64,000 nucleotides of DNA from Tubulanus polymorphus (lineage: Eukaryota; Nemertea; Palaeonemertea; Tubulaniformes; Tubulanidae). Below the pieces are notes generated by a model. That model did no database searches. It saw nothing but the letters and a program-made list of their open reading frames with translations, and was not told the origin of the DNA. Made by a program: the position numbers and the translations under genes. Shown piece by piece: positions 48,801 through 58,878 of the stretch (position 1 is its first letter; each line of letters opens with the position of its first letter). Location of the stretch: the NCBI RefSeq assembly GCF_964204645.1, contig NC_134034.1:13457962-13521961 (forward strand), in the 5' to 3' direction.

Positions 48801-51800
48801 AGCGACGTTTAGATTCATTTCTATGAGCCATTCCCAAAACTAAAAGAGTAATGACGTTTTAGACTCAATTCTGTGAGTCATTCTCAAAACTAAGAGAGTA
48901 ATGACGTTTAGACTCAATTCGATGAGACATTTTCAAAACTAAGAGACTTTATGTTTGTGCTAGTATTGTATGATAACTCTTTTCCCTATCGTTTAGGATA
49001 ATGTTCCCTACACGGATTTAGCAAGCAACCACATCTCACAAACGAATCCATCGATGTCATTTCTAGATATGTTTAACGACGATCTAGTGAACACGTATAA
49101 CCTGACCAGATTACCAGCAGACGATAAGACTCGTGATTATGGATTGTTCGACACTCTTCTTACTTTGAATAAATTCGCCGAGCGACAAATTGAAGAAAAA
49201 TCGGACAGGTTTTTTGTATGTGATTTTCGTTCCTGTTCTCTTTATATCTTTGACGATTCTGTCGAATTATGATGAACTACTAACGATGACCTTTCCGTTC
49301 TCAATAACCGCAATGATTCAGCAGAATTATGATGAGCTACTATAATCAACGATGAACTTTTATTCTGAATAACTTAAATGATTCGGTAAAACTGTGATGA
49401 GCTTCTTACGACGACCTTCTCATTCTCGATTTCAATGACTTCCCCATGGGGAATTTATTAAAGGCCATCCCCGGAATCTTCGGTCATTTTTGGTAAGATA
49501 ATGTTCAGTTAACTAATATTTTAGCTTAGCATTCTATAAGTATCGTTGTTATAGGAATATGAGGTAATAATTTTTAGGGGACTACAGTGTTATAAACCAG
49601 CTGACAATGATTTGCTTCATCAGGACCCAAAATCAAACTGAAGTATCTAGCCAAACCTTTTAAATGCGATGGGGTTATTTACTCCTAGCTCTCTCACTGA
49701 ACGCTATTCCGTTACAAAAATGTCCGTGTCTTACTCGATTGTATAGGATTCTAAAGTGGAAGTTGATGGTTTAAGCGGTCGTTTCAACTTCTCGCTGAAG
49801 AACTGTCTCGAGTCGCCAGCTGTTTATGTTTGTGAAACAAACGCGGATAAAAGTGAAACTAAATGCGCGAGGACTGAATTAAAGGTACGTTAAAATCGAA
49901 ACCAGCTATTCAGAATTTCACTTCGGACAAAATAAATTGCGTCTTCTACGATGATTGAGTCGGTCTATAGCTTTATAATAAAGTCAACCTCCTCATTATC
50001 AATTAAAATATAATATTCTGGGCTCGGTTTTATAGACTGGTATTACCTTTAACCTGGGGACTAACTTAATTGATAATGAATTGAGTTAGCCCCCGGGTTA
50101 AAGGTAATACCAGTCTATAAAACCGGGCCCTGAGGTTTCTGAGTGGGGGCATACTCTTCCGTCTGTCAGTGGAGATTTCCGTACAACCCTAGTTCAAATA
50201 TTTACCTACTGAACCAGAACTCTCCGCTGGAATTACTAGCGATTCCCGACGGTTTTCGAGAAGGGTTACATAGTTCAATGTTCATTGTTGTTTTTTTTTT
50301 CATGTTTAGTACACAGATTGGAATAAACTCGAGGAAGGCGAACCGATCAATTCTATTCCAAGTCAAGGTGTCAGTGTATTATCCGCTAACCTCGGACAAA
50401 TACTGATAAGACTGGTCAGTATAGATATATGAATATAATTCGTATTTCTCGTCACTTCTTAAACGCAAACTCAAAGACGCAGCTTTTAAGACAGTTCCCC
50501 GGCCTTACGTATTTCATTGATACCGCTGTTTAATTTGAAACAGGAACCGCCGTTCTTTATGAAACCAAAAGATGGAGACCTAACCGGATTATTTTACGAT
50601 TTACTCGAAGAATACAGGCGTTTACTGCGTGTCGAGCATAACTACTTCACATACGCAATAAGTGAGGATCTATTCACTACGTTGGAAGGCTTTGTAAGTA
50701 TTCATTTTAACGTAACGATATCACGGGTGTCCCCAGGATTTTTGGGGAGTTCGTTTTTAGGAAAATAAGGGGTGTCGCGGGGTCCTTCCCCGGAAAATTT
50801 TTGAAAATTTTGAGCAAGCAGGTGCGTTCTGGTAGACTGGTTCCCGTTAAATTTGCATGTATCGATTTTATTTTTCTAATTTAGAAAATGCAGATCATGC
50901 GCCGACGGTCGTCGACGTTTGATCATTCAAAAAGGGGTTCGTTCGAAGTACCGAATCCCCCCCCCCCCCGAATCGCCCATGGATATGGAACTATAGTGAA
51001 AATGGTCTGGTGGAAAAAGTCAGCGCCTGGTACCCAATTCAACATCCGCAACAAGGCTATGATCAGTTTGAAATTTTGATTTCCAGGGGCAGGTAGCAGC
51101 GGGCGGATTTGCCATCGATTTAGAACGGGACATCGACGTCGACTTTAGCGACCCGATCTATCCTGCGTCGCTGCATCTCGTATCGAAGTTGCCTGCAGTT
51201 GAAAAGAATCGCTGGCAGTTTCTAAGACCGTTCGTCAGCACGTTGTGGCTGGTCGTTCTTGCGACGGTATTCGTCATTAGTATATTGCTGTCTTTGTTGA
51301 CGTTTATAGACTACACAACCGACACGATCTCGTTGGGGGACAGTTTCTTCTTCACAGTGGCTCAACTCAGTAGCGGCAGTTCGGAGACTAATCCCAACGC
51401 CATTCCCAGTAGGATCCTCGTCGCCGTTGTAATGTTTTTCAATATAGCCCTATCGGCCGCCTATACGGCCAATATGACGGCGTTTCTGAGACTCAGAGCT
51501 GATGATCAACCGATAACGGATCTCAGCGAATTGATCGAAAGGGGCGAGGGTAATTTCGGCGTTATAAACAATACCGAAGTTCAGAAAATTTTGTCCAAAG
51601 CTCGGAAATTTCCCGAAATAATGGTGTGGAACATAATACGCCGGACCGGTCACATAGTGCCGGATTTAGAAACGGCCGTTGAAAAAATTGTCAACGAAAA
51701 TTTTATATTGCTAACCGACACGTTGACGGCGCGGTACGCCGTGGCGCAGAGATGCGATCTAATCGAGCACGGACTGAAGCAGTTATATGGATTACGGTTC

Positions 51801-52522
51801 GCGCTCGCGTTGCCGGAAGGTTCATTACTAAAGCGTCCAATAAATGCGTTAATCGCCACCGTAAGAGCGAGAGGTCTGCAAAAAACTGTCGAAGATAAGT
51901 AAGTTAGGAAATGATATGGTTGAACCAGTGGATAACTGGCATCTACGATGTAACAATTGGGCCCGGAGTCTTCCGATTGTTACTATATAGGCCTGTATCA
52001 TAACCATTGGTAAAACACTATATCCGAGTTGTGATGATAATCTATAGAGAATTCCACAGTAATAATAACGGAAAATAAAGTCCGAAAATGTTTCGTCTAA
52101 ACGCCGAATAAATCGCGTCTAGCTCGGAGAAACATTTTCGAACTTTATTTTTCGTCACATAATTCTATCTACATGGTAACTCCAGCATATTCTCCAATCA
52201 ACTGATGGCCCCGGATTATGTAATCGGATTCGGTATTCACTTTCTACGCGTCCTATGTCGTTTATTCATGTTTTTTTCCAGGTATTTGAAACGTCAGTTC
52301 AAATGCGACAATCACGACAGGTGGTCGAACGAAATATCGGAGACTGAACCGTTGACGTTTTTTGAAATGTCTGGTGTGTTTTTCACGTTGATTATTGGAC
52401 TGGTCGTCGCGTCATCGGTAGCGGTTATAGAATATTTGGCGTTGGTCTACAAAAGAGCGAAATTGCAGAAAAATGCCGGCAGCGACGCAGGCAACCTATC
52501 ACCAGAATCTGAACCTCTTTGA
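45802..52522 (+). CDS. Ionotropic glutamate receptor-like subunit, complete, 11 exons, 814 residues
   Basis: Exons: 45802-45892, 46609-46776, 47261-47509, 48361-48578, 48670-48723, 48997-49215, 49747-49884, 50310-50414, 50544-50693, 51087-51898, 52282-52522; all phases join. The ATG is in GCCATGG context and opens a signal peptide (about 1-27). Residues 30-400 form an ANF-receptor-like N-terminal domain ending in GLSGRFNF, as in iGluRs. The split ligand-binding domain is S1 415-505 and S2 600-735. M1 is about 515-535, the pore loop 550-565, M3 573-598 with AAYTANMTAF, and M4 764-788. The ligand carboxylate Arg is kept (Arg478), and Asp675 aligns with the acidic residue that holds the ligand amine. 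The PLT motif before the Arg is replaced by GFA, and the Q/R-site position appears to be Ser560. The family is clear; the subclass (IR, GluD or a lineage-specific clade) is not. Confidence 0.92.
48735..48950. repeat. Degenerate tandem repeat just after an iGluR-like exon
   Basis: Four units of about 52 bp with AGTARCGACGTTTAGATTCA and ATTCTCAAAACTAAGAGAG. Confidence 0.75.
49255..49435. repeat. Degenerate tandem repeat of about 60 bp in an iGluR-like intron
   Basis: Three units with ATTATGATGARCTACTA and ATTCTGAATAAC. Confidence 0.6.
50020..50130. mobile_element. Hairpin MITE (GGGCCCGGTTTTATAGACTG family)
   Basis: Arms GGTTTTATAGACTGGTATTA and its complement TAATACCAGTCTATAAAACC, bordered by GGGC/GCCC. 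Confidence 0.85.
50730..50985. mobile_element. Solo copy of the CATGGGCRTCC element in the iGluR-like intron
   Basis: Begins CGGGTGTCCCCAGGATTTTT and ends CGAATCGCCCATGGATA; shares GGAAAATTTTTGAAAATTTT and GCATGTATCGATTTTATTTT with 37885-38095. It contains a C run. Confidence 0.7.
51087..51898 (+). CDS. Large exon of the iGluR-like gene: end of S1, M1, pore, M3, S2
   Basis: 812 nt, phase 0 in and phase 2 out. It holds the ligand-site Arg in DLERDIDVDFSDP, M1, a pore segment (FFFTVAQLSSGSSETNP), the M3 signature AAYTANMTAF (SYTANLAAF in most iGluRs) and nearly all of S2. A decayed transposon (50730-50985) sits just upstream in the intron. Confidence 0.93.
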
Positions 52523-52594
52523 ATATCATTTATACATTAGACAACGTGTTGTCTTGACTTTCGACTGTATTACCTTTGTACGACTGTGTCAATA

Positions 52595-53002
52595 CAGTTA
52601 AACCCACTTTAATTCGGATCATTGGTTTAATCCGAGTTTCAATCTAATCCGGATAGGCCAGATCCATTTCACGGGTTGATTTATGGGGTGGCTTTGGGCG
52701 TTCGAAAACATATGAATTGACACCCAGCGATTCCCGGAAATTGCATCTTTTCTGGTTTATTTCTCCAAAAGTATCTAATACCGAGGGACGAGGCTCTAGT
52801 AGCCCAACTAGTGGCCATTTCATCCGAAAAATACCTTTTCATTTCTCCCGAACCCCAGCCTTTCAATTTTCGTAGATCCGCACCTGCATTTTATACATGA
52901 ATATATGTAGCGTGTATTGCTTAATGCGGGATTTCCGATAAAATGGACTCACGAATCAAATCGATTCCCAACGATCCGAATTCAAGTGGATTTATACCAC
53001 TG
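52595..53002. mobile_element. Pogo/Tigger-like MITE immediately downstream of the iGluR-like gene
   Basis: Ends CAGTTAAACCCACTTTAATT and AAGTGGATTTATACCACTG form an inverted repeat of about 36 bp (with CGGATCRTTGG), flanked by TA on both sides. It starts 73 bp after the stop codon and may lie within the 3' UTR. Confidence 0.7.
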
Positions 53003-54015
53003 TAGAAGTTCGATTCTCAGGTTTGAAGCTGTCTCACTGTTTTGAGAGTAGCTGCTATTCACAAGGTCAGTGTTCACAAACGGGTGATTTTCAGGGACGG
53101 ATCCAGGGTTTACACTTATTCAAATGGCTGAAAGACTTTCATATTATGAGGTGAATTGATGGGGCTATAATCTGTAGTATCTACGGTGGTGCTAACGCGA
53201 TAATGGTTACGATTCAGATTTAGGCTTTATATAAATGACAAAGTCAGTTTTCCATGGACTAATGAAAAATTCTTCAATGTCATTTAAGAATAAAGAAAAG
53301 AGGATATGTGAAAGATTTTCACCTTGTCTTAGGCCTCTATCAGCTACAAAGTATTGTGAAGTGCTACCATTAAATTTAACACATGATTTGATGGAATTTT
53401 ACATATTTCTGACCACATTTAAGAAATTTCCACTAATATTATCAGCAATTTATTTCCACTGTAACGTTATCCTACGAATCGAGTCGAAAGCTTTTTTTAA
53501 AATCAGCAAAGGCGCAAAAAGTCTTCAAAGATACAACTATACAACCTACAAAAAAGATTTAAACTCTTTCAGAGGCTGGATCCAGAAGTCAGTAATCCAG
53601 ACTAGTAATCTGGCGAGTCGCGCGTGTTTAGAATCTTTAAAACTTTTCAACCGTACAATGTACGTAAACTGTCATCCTCGCTTGCCAGAGGTCCGGTATC
53701 ACTCCCGAACTTTAAAACCTTTACAGCGTACAATGTACGTAAACTGTGTAAGAGATACATTTCACACATAATGGAAGACCAAATCACTGATTGTTTTACT
53801 GTTTGTGACTATTAGAAAATAAATGATTCTATTCATTGTTTTTGTTTATGATTTGATTGTCTGCGTGTGGGGGATGTTATTGAAAGGAATCATTTTATGT
53901 ATATCCCTTCCACGTCATGGACTCGTACAGGATTTGTTTGCAGTGAGCGAACTGTTCGCAAAAATGATATGAGAACAAGCCACGATTTTTTTATGATTGA
54001 GAGACATTACGGATT
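53003..54015. other. Intergenic region with no supported gene
   Basis: A 178-codon + frame (53235-53771) is present but contains a diverged duplication (TACAATGTACGTAAACTG twice) and resembles no family. CAGGGACGGATCCAGGG at 53093 looks like a hAT-type end. Confidence 0.4.
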
Positions 54016-55068
54016 TTAGTGTTGTTTTGCAGCGATGCAGGGCCTGCAGACGAGTTTACGAGCTTCTTGCTGATAGAAATCTAAACACGCGATATAAACG
54101 ACGAAATTCAAACAGAAATTCAAATCTTGAACATTCGTCGCAAACAGTGCGTAATAAAGAACGTCGAAATTCGGTCCACTTCCGTATAGGGTGTGAATGA
54201 GGATCCGAATCCAGAACATAGTCCACAAAACACAAGCAGGTGTCACCGTAACCAAAAACAAAACCGATACCGAAATCAAATTGACGAGAAATCGATAAGA
54301 TTTATCGTCTGTATGTCCGCCATGTTTTTGTATGGCCTCACTTCCGGTAGCTCGACGAGTTTTGATCAAAGTCGAGGCGATCACCACGTTCGATATGATC
54401 ACAATAAAACACGGTATCGCGAACGTGGTGATCAATTCCACTACGATCACTATAATCGTGCCGGCTCCGAGCAGACGATCGAAAATCAAATCACAACTAG
54501 TGCCTTTTTCATTCAGATCATACCCGAATACAAACGGCGATCGACCGATCATTGCTATGATTACGATGGAACAAATGGCAATTATCCGACTGCGAGATGT
54601 GATCAATCGTTCGCGTTTCAGCGGAAAATGAATCGCGACGCATTTCTCTACGTTGTACAACATCAAAGTCCACGTCGATGTCGCAGACGAAATGTACCAA
54701 AGATACCGAAATATTTTACACACGGCCATGTGAGTGGCCAAAAAGTCGAAGAATACTTTGCCGTCCGTGTATTCGTACAAGGCGTTATTCATCCAACTAT
54801 CGGTCAGACCGTTTGTGATTAGATTCACCAGATCGCTGGCCGCCAAAAACGTCAAATACTGCGACGTCGATTTATCGCGTCTATTCATACGTGGGAAAAT
54901 GATCAACGATAAAACGTTGCCTCCCATACCCATGAAAAGAATAAACGGGAACAGACAGGCTCGGTAGAAATTCATAAAGAGTTTTACATTATCGGGCGGC
55001 CTCATCACGACCCAACCATCGCCAGTGGTTTTGTTAATGACGGCGGTTGTGAAATTATAATCCAACAT
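54016..55068 (-). CDS. Class A (rhodopsin-like) GPCR, single coding exon, about 350 residues
   Basis: Seven hydrophobic segments. The N-terminus has two N-glycosylation sites (NFT at 5, NKT at 12). TM1 is about 38-58 with GN at 50-51, TM2 carries LAASDL with Asp79, Cys117 and Cys192 suit the TM3-ECL2 disulfide, TM5 is about 203-226 with Pro219, TM6 has TVTP, and TM7 ends NFVVY. DRY is replaced by EKC (141-143) in NVEKCVAIHFPL, and NPxxY by NFxxY. The start is ATG 55068; the frame is open further upstream through a TTG at 55092, and a possible acceptor there could add N-terminal sequence. Peptide-receptor-like in general form; the ligand is unknown. A second family member lies at 59467. Confidence 0.85.
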   Translation of the reverse strand: MLDYNFTTAVINKTTGDGWVVMRPPDNVKLFMNFYRACLFPFILFMGMGGNVLSLIIFPRMNRRDKSTSQYLTFLAASDLVNLITNGLTDSWMNNALYEYTDGKVFFDFLATHMAVCKIFRYLWYISSATSTWTLMLYNVEKCVAIHFPLKRERLITSRSRIIAICSIVIIAMIGRSPFVFGYDLNEKGTSCDLIFDRLLGAGTIIVIVVELITTFAIPCFIVIISNVVIASTLIKTRRATGSEAIQKHGGHTDDKSYRFLVNLISVSVLFLVTVTPACVLWTMFWIRILIHTLYGSGPNFDVLYYALFATNVQDLNFCLNFVVYIACLDFYQQEARKLVCRPCIAAKQH

Positions 55069-55166
55069 CTCGTATCGTTTCGCATTTGGCAACCGGGTAA
55101 TACTGGCTACGGCGCCGACGACGGTAGACAGTTGTTCACGGTTTTAATGTTTCCATTTCAAACTTA

Positions 55167-55525
55167 CTACTTCAAATGCTCTTTCGTGACTGCGAAAACA
55201 AATGAGGAAGTCAAATTTCAACAACATACAAGATGGATCGCGTGCATAGTATGACTGAATCAGTCTCACCAACTTGAAGTGAATTTATGAGAAACTTCAT
55301 CGATTTCGTAATGAAATCAAAACAGCACAACCGCCACACGCAACCGCTCTTTCGTGTTGTCGTTATTTTCAGTTCTCTCAAGATCGATTTACGATCTTCG
55401 TGCGATTCGGGTGTTGAAATGGGACGTTCGTTGACAGACATCAAAATTGGATCCGATACCGATTTTCTATAGCACGCGTCGCATAGGTAAACTAACAAGA
55501 GCGTTAGCACAGCACATACTTCCAT
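55167..55525 (-). CDS. Small secreted Cys-containing peptide or precursor, two exons, 92 residues
   Basis: Exon 1 is 55525-55270 (donor GTGAGA) and exon 2 is 55189-55167 (acceptor TTTTCGCAG, ends TAG), with an 80-bp intron. The ATG opens a hydrophobic signal peptide (about 1-17, LTLLLVYLC then DAC). Residues 18-58 contain basic pairs at 20-21 and 45-46 and a run TTTRK at 55-59. SGCVWRLCCFDF (60-71) follows, then a basic amphipathic tail. The layout (signal peptide, basic cleavage sites, short Cys loop) resembles a neuropeptide or peptide-hormone precursor, but no known family was recognised. Its stop is 99 bp before the GPCR start on the same strand. Either they are two close genes, one dicistronic transcript, or exon 1 is an alternative N-terminus of the GPCR. 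Confidence 0.5.
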
Positions 55526-56490
55526 TGCAGGCTAAACATGGGGCAGTGATGCAAGTTTATCAGAAAACCACTTTCATTTCCTCAACTTTTTGAAAAGCTT
55601 AAGAAATTGCCTTAGTAAGATAGAAACCCGCTATACATAGATTTAAAAGATCTAAAAAACGAAATACATGATATTTCGAACCCTCACTAGAGATCAACGT
55701 CAGGAGTACCTATATAACTACTGTCAGGTGTTAAAGCTGTTTAAACAGCGATCAATCGATGAAGAAGTAAATTGATGATGCACTTTCGGCATCGCACGAA
55801 GTATCTTTTTTAATCGTCTGAGCCGAACAAAAGTCTGCTCGCAGCTCAAAGCATTGACCAAATGTATTTCTTTTCTTAATTTGGCTGTTCCATAAATTTC
55901 CTTGCACGAGGCAATTTCATGATTCTGATATTTGAGTAGAATATTTCAATTACTATTTTTTGTAAGTAAATTGTTTTAAAAATTCAAAATCATCAATAGA
56001 AGATTGATTTGTTAATAAAAAGAACTGGCGTTCAGCAATTCGAAGGGAATGTGGAATTGGCCACCTGCCTACCTATGGTTTGTGTTCTATCAACGTGAAG
56101 TGGGAAAAACGAAGGCATCTGCGTGGCATTGTTTTGTGATGTGCTAAACGGGTACAATCACTAGTAACAGATGGTAAACGGAATCGTATCGTGTGACATT
56201 GGAGAGAACTCCCATTTTCGGTGATAGTGAAATATCAAACCACTTACTACAGAATCGATAGAAACTGCTGGTATCGTTACCATCTGATTCCTAATGACAC
56301 CAGTTCAACTCGCGACGTGGACTTCATTTTCATTTCGCTTCGCTTCGATCGACACAAACCTTAGGTAGGTAAAACTCCGCAATATTTTTCAAAATTGCTT
56401 TCGACCGAATTTCTTTGAAAGCGTCCTGGACAAGTTTCTTTTATTCCAAAAAATCAATTTTCCAGAAAGTAATATATCAGAGTTAGACCA
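55526..56490. other. Intergenic region between the peptide gene and the lectin-like gene
   Basis: Presumed 5' flanks of two divergent genes. 55665-55740 holds a decayed arm of the 18273 element; nothing else was recognised. Confidence 0.4.
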
Positions 56491-56604
56491 CAGGATCCAG
56501 TTCCACAGTTGTGAGTTAGATTTAACTCTGAGTTAAAGTTAGTTCATTTTCAATGTTTTAACTCAGAGTCAAATCTTAACTCACGACTATGAAACCGGGC
56601 CCTG
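56491..56604. mobile_element. Hairpin MITE (CCAGTTCCACAGTT family), copy 2, in the lectin-like promoter or leader
   Basis: Same element as 19381-19494; it ends 20 bp before the ATG, so it lies in the 5' UTR or core promoter. Confidence 0.85.
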
Positions 56605-56624
56605 ATCATACGTGCATTTCAGAT

Positions 56625-58813
56625 ATGCGGTTGTTGCTAGTATCAGGTGTTGTGTGCTACGTTTTGGTGACTATCGCCTTATCGCAGTCAGACGCTACAA
56701 CTGAGGCTCCTAGTTCATCTCACGCCCCCATTGATGATTCATTACGTGAGTAACTATCAGATTCTGGACTGTGAATCTTTTTATCGTTTCTTTGTAGGAA
56801 TGTATTCACAACAAATTCGGACAGTACTACATAATCGGGAATATATCATCTTATGTTTGGCCAAACAATATGCCGTATTAGGCCCCCTATCATTAGAGAT
56901 TTTAGTCGGCAGTTTAACATTAACTTTCTTCATGAACCCCACCTGGAAAAAGTCCTGGATCCACGCCTGCGTATAGATTTGGTTTTACCCGAATATTTAC
57001 TTGCAATATTGTCTAATCGAAGCCGTTTTTTGTAAATTGCACACCCTAAGAATGTCTTGTTTGATGTCAATATTCATTATTTCTATGCTTAAATTACATT
57101 TTGTCTAAAGCTTTATTGTTTTTTAGTAACAACAACAACAGGGCCAGTTGCTCAAAAATTGGTAAGAGTTAACCAGTAGATAGTGTGACTTCGTGACAAT
57201 CAAAAGTCCATTATTACAATGGTATTTATCCACTGGTTATCTTTAACCACCTTTTGAGCAACTGGCCCCACCAGATGTATATCACACGGTTTGTGTTTAA
57301 CCCGTTTCTTATTTCTAGAATGGGTAGTTGTGGGCATTGTCGGTTCTAGTAAACAAGCCGTTTCGCTGGTACACGATCCAAAAACCAAGGAAGAAGCTGA
57401 GAAATTCTGCGAGGAGAAAAATGCCGTATTGTACAACACAAAACAGGATGCATTACAAACTGACTTGGTAGTTAGATACATAGGGTAAACTCATCTCGTA
57501 CATATCTATATCTATATGCGATAGAAGATCTCTCCAAGTCTATTGATGCAGAGGAATGAATTAAATACATATAAATAAATAGTAATTAATTTTGATAACT
57601 TATTATCCTAATAACCTGAACAATGAACTCCAATGGTCTCGCTAATCCAATGCCTTTGCAATCATTGCGTACTAAGAATGATAAATATGAATATCGTGAA
57701 TTTTAGAGTTATTAGGATATTGAGTTATCAAAATTGATTACTATTTATATTTCTGTAAATCATTCCCCTTATTAATGTCATCATAACGATAATTGCTGTA
57801 ATCATGCAATCATTTATAATAGTCTACCATCCAACTGACTCTATGACGTCTAGAAATCAATCTTTGGGCATTTTTGGTTAGAGCTTGGCACCCGGGCACG
57901 ATTTTCCTTCTTAACGAATACCCCGTATTTAGCGCCCCCTATAGGCCGAAAGTGAAAAATCCCAGAGTGGCAGACATGTGTTTCAAGGTTGGGGGAGTGT
58001 CACCTTTCATTTAAGCCCGGGTGCCAAGCTCTACCCAAAAATGCCCAAAGATTGGTCTTGGATGGCTTGACTATAATTTATACTTTTGATTGCGTTATTC
58101 GATCTTATTTATGTTAATTTTTGATTGTTAAACTTCGTTTTTAAACTTCTGTTATTGTATATTAGAGGATTTTGGTCGTACGTATCATTTTTTTTCATGA
58201 ATTTCAGTCGTGGAGGTGGTATCTGGATCGGCACTGGTTATAACAGTTACCGTTGTAACGCCATCTACGACGCACAGATTGTAAACACCGCCTGTAACAA
58301 CAAACTACCTTTCCTATGCGCCCAGACAAAACCGATCTCAGCACAACCCGGCGAAGGCGATGGTTTCCGTTAGTATTTTCTCAATATACATTCTCTCTCG
58401 CTAATGTTACTTCTGATATTCAAGTATCTGTTATTATGGAAATACAGTCGAATTCCGTTATAATTCCATGATACTTTCTAATACCACCGCTTACTTGACG
58501 GAAACGTTTTTCCGAAAACAAATTATCGCACAACTCATATTCAATATCATTCTTTTAAATGGCATTTCGTAAATGACGACTTTTTCTTCATTGCTCCCCT
58601 ATAATGGCATTATAAAGGATATTCACTGTACGTTTTCATTATTGAAGACATTGTCACCCTCGAATTTAGCTTGTTACAAACCGATAAATTTGTATGCTCA
58701 TTTTCCTTCTTATTTCAAGGTGCGGTAATTTATAATCTATTTCTAGTCAAAACGAATTTTCTCTTGTAGAACATAACGGTGGTAATGGGAATGGCTTGTT
58801 TGGCAAAAAATAG
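56625..58813 (+). CDS. Small secreted C-type-lectin-like protein, four exons, 163 residues
   Basis: Exons: 56625-56745, 57319-57484, 58208-58368, 58770-58813; phases 1, 2 and 1 join. The first exon encodes a signal peptide and a Thr/Ser-rich spacer. The second starts QWVVVG and includes AEKFCEEK; the third has GIWIG, then four spaced features typical of the end of a CTLD (RC, AC, NNKLPFLC). The long-loop region with the sugar- and Ca2+-binding EPN/QPD and WND motifs is absent, so ordinary Ca2+-dependent sugar binding is unlikely. The last exon adds a Gly/Asn-rich tail ending GLFGKK; if the weak donor GTTAGT at 58369 is not used, the frame stops at 58371. AATAAA lies at 58873. MITEs fill intron 1, intron 2 and the 5' flank. 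Confidence 0.75.
57141..57269. mobile_element. Hairpin MITE (GGGGCCAGTTGCTCAAAA) in lectin-like intron 1
   Basis: Ends GGGCCAGTTGCTCAAAAAT and TTTTGAGCAACTGGCCCC with an extended complementary interior (GTTAACCAG / CTGGTTATC). It lies 50 bp before exon 2. Confidence 0.88.
57577..57747. mobile_element. MITE with AAATAGTAATTAATTTTGAT ends in lectin-like intron 2
   Basis: Inverted ends AGTAATTAATTTTGATAACT and AGTTATCAAAATTGATTACT; TATCCTAATAAC also recurs inverted. Confidence 0.78.
57857..58055. mobile_element. MITE with CAATCTTTGGGCATTTTTGG ends in lectin-like intron 2
   Basis: Inverted ends of about 40 bp (GAGCTTGGCACCCGGGC follows on both sides); the interior contains AGCGCCCCCTATAGG. Confidence 0.82.
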
Positions 58814-58872
58814 GCTCAACGTGATTCGTCAAAAAACCGTACAACTGTAAATAAGTATGATATATTATATTC

Positions 58873-58878
58873 AATAAA
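58873..58878 (+). terminator. Poly(A) signal of the lectin-like gene
   Basis: AATAAA 60 bp after the stop codon of the fourth exon, which supports use of that exon as the terminal one. Confidence 0.6.

Noticed and set aside
52860-53110. Second exon set for the receptor gene
   Set aside because: The sequence is the inverted end of a pogo-like element and a GGATCCAGGG-type end, with no coding similarity.
53235-53771. 178-codon + frame
   Set aside because: Contains an internal diverged duplication, no family resemblance, and no splice or poly(A) context that makes a gene; kept only as a note.
54193-54822. 209-codon + frame
   Set aside because: Antisense shadow of the GPCR at 54016-55068, which has clear transmembrane and family features.
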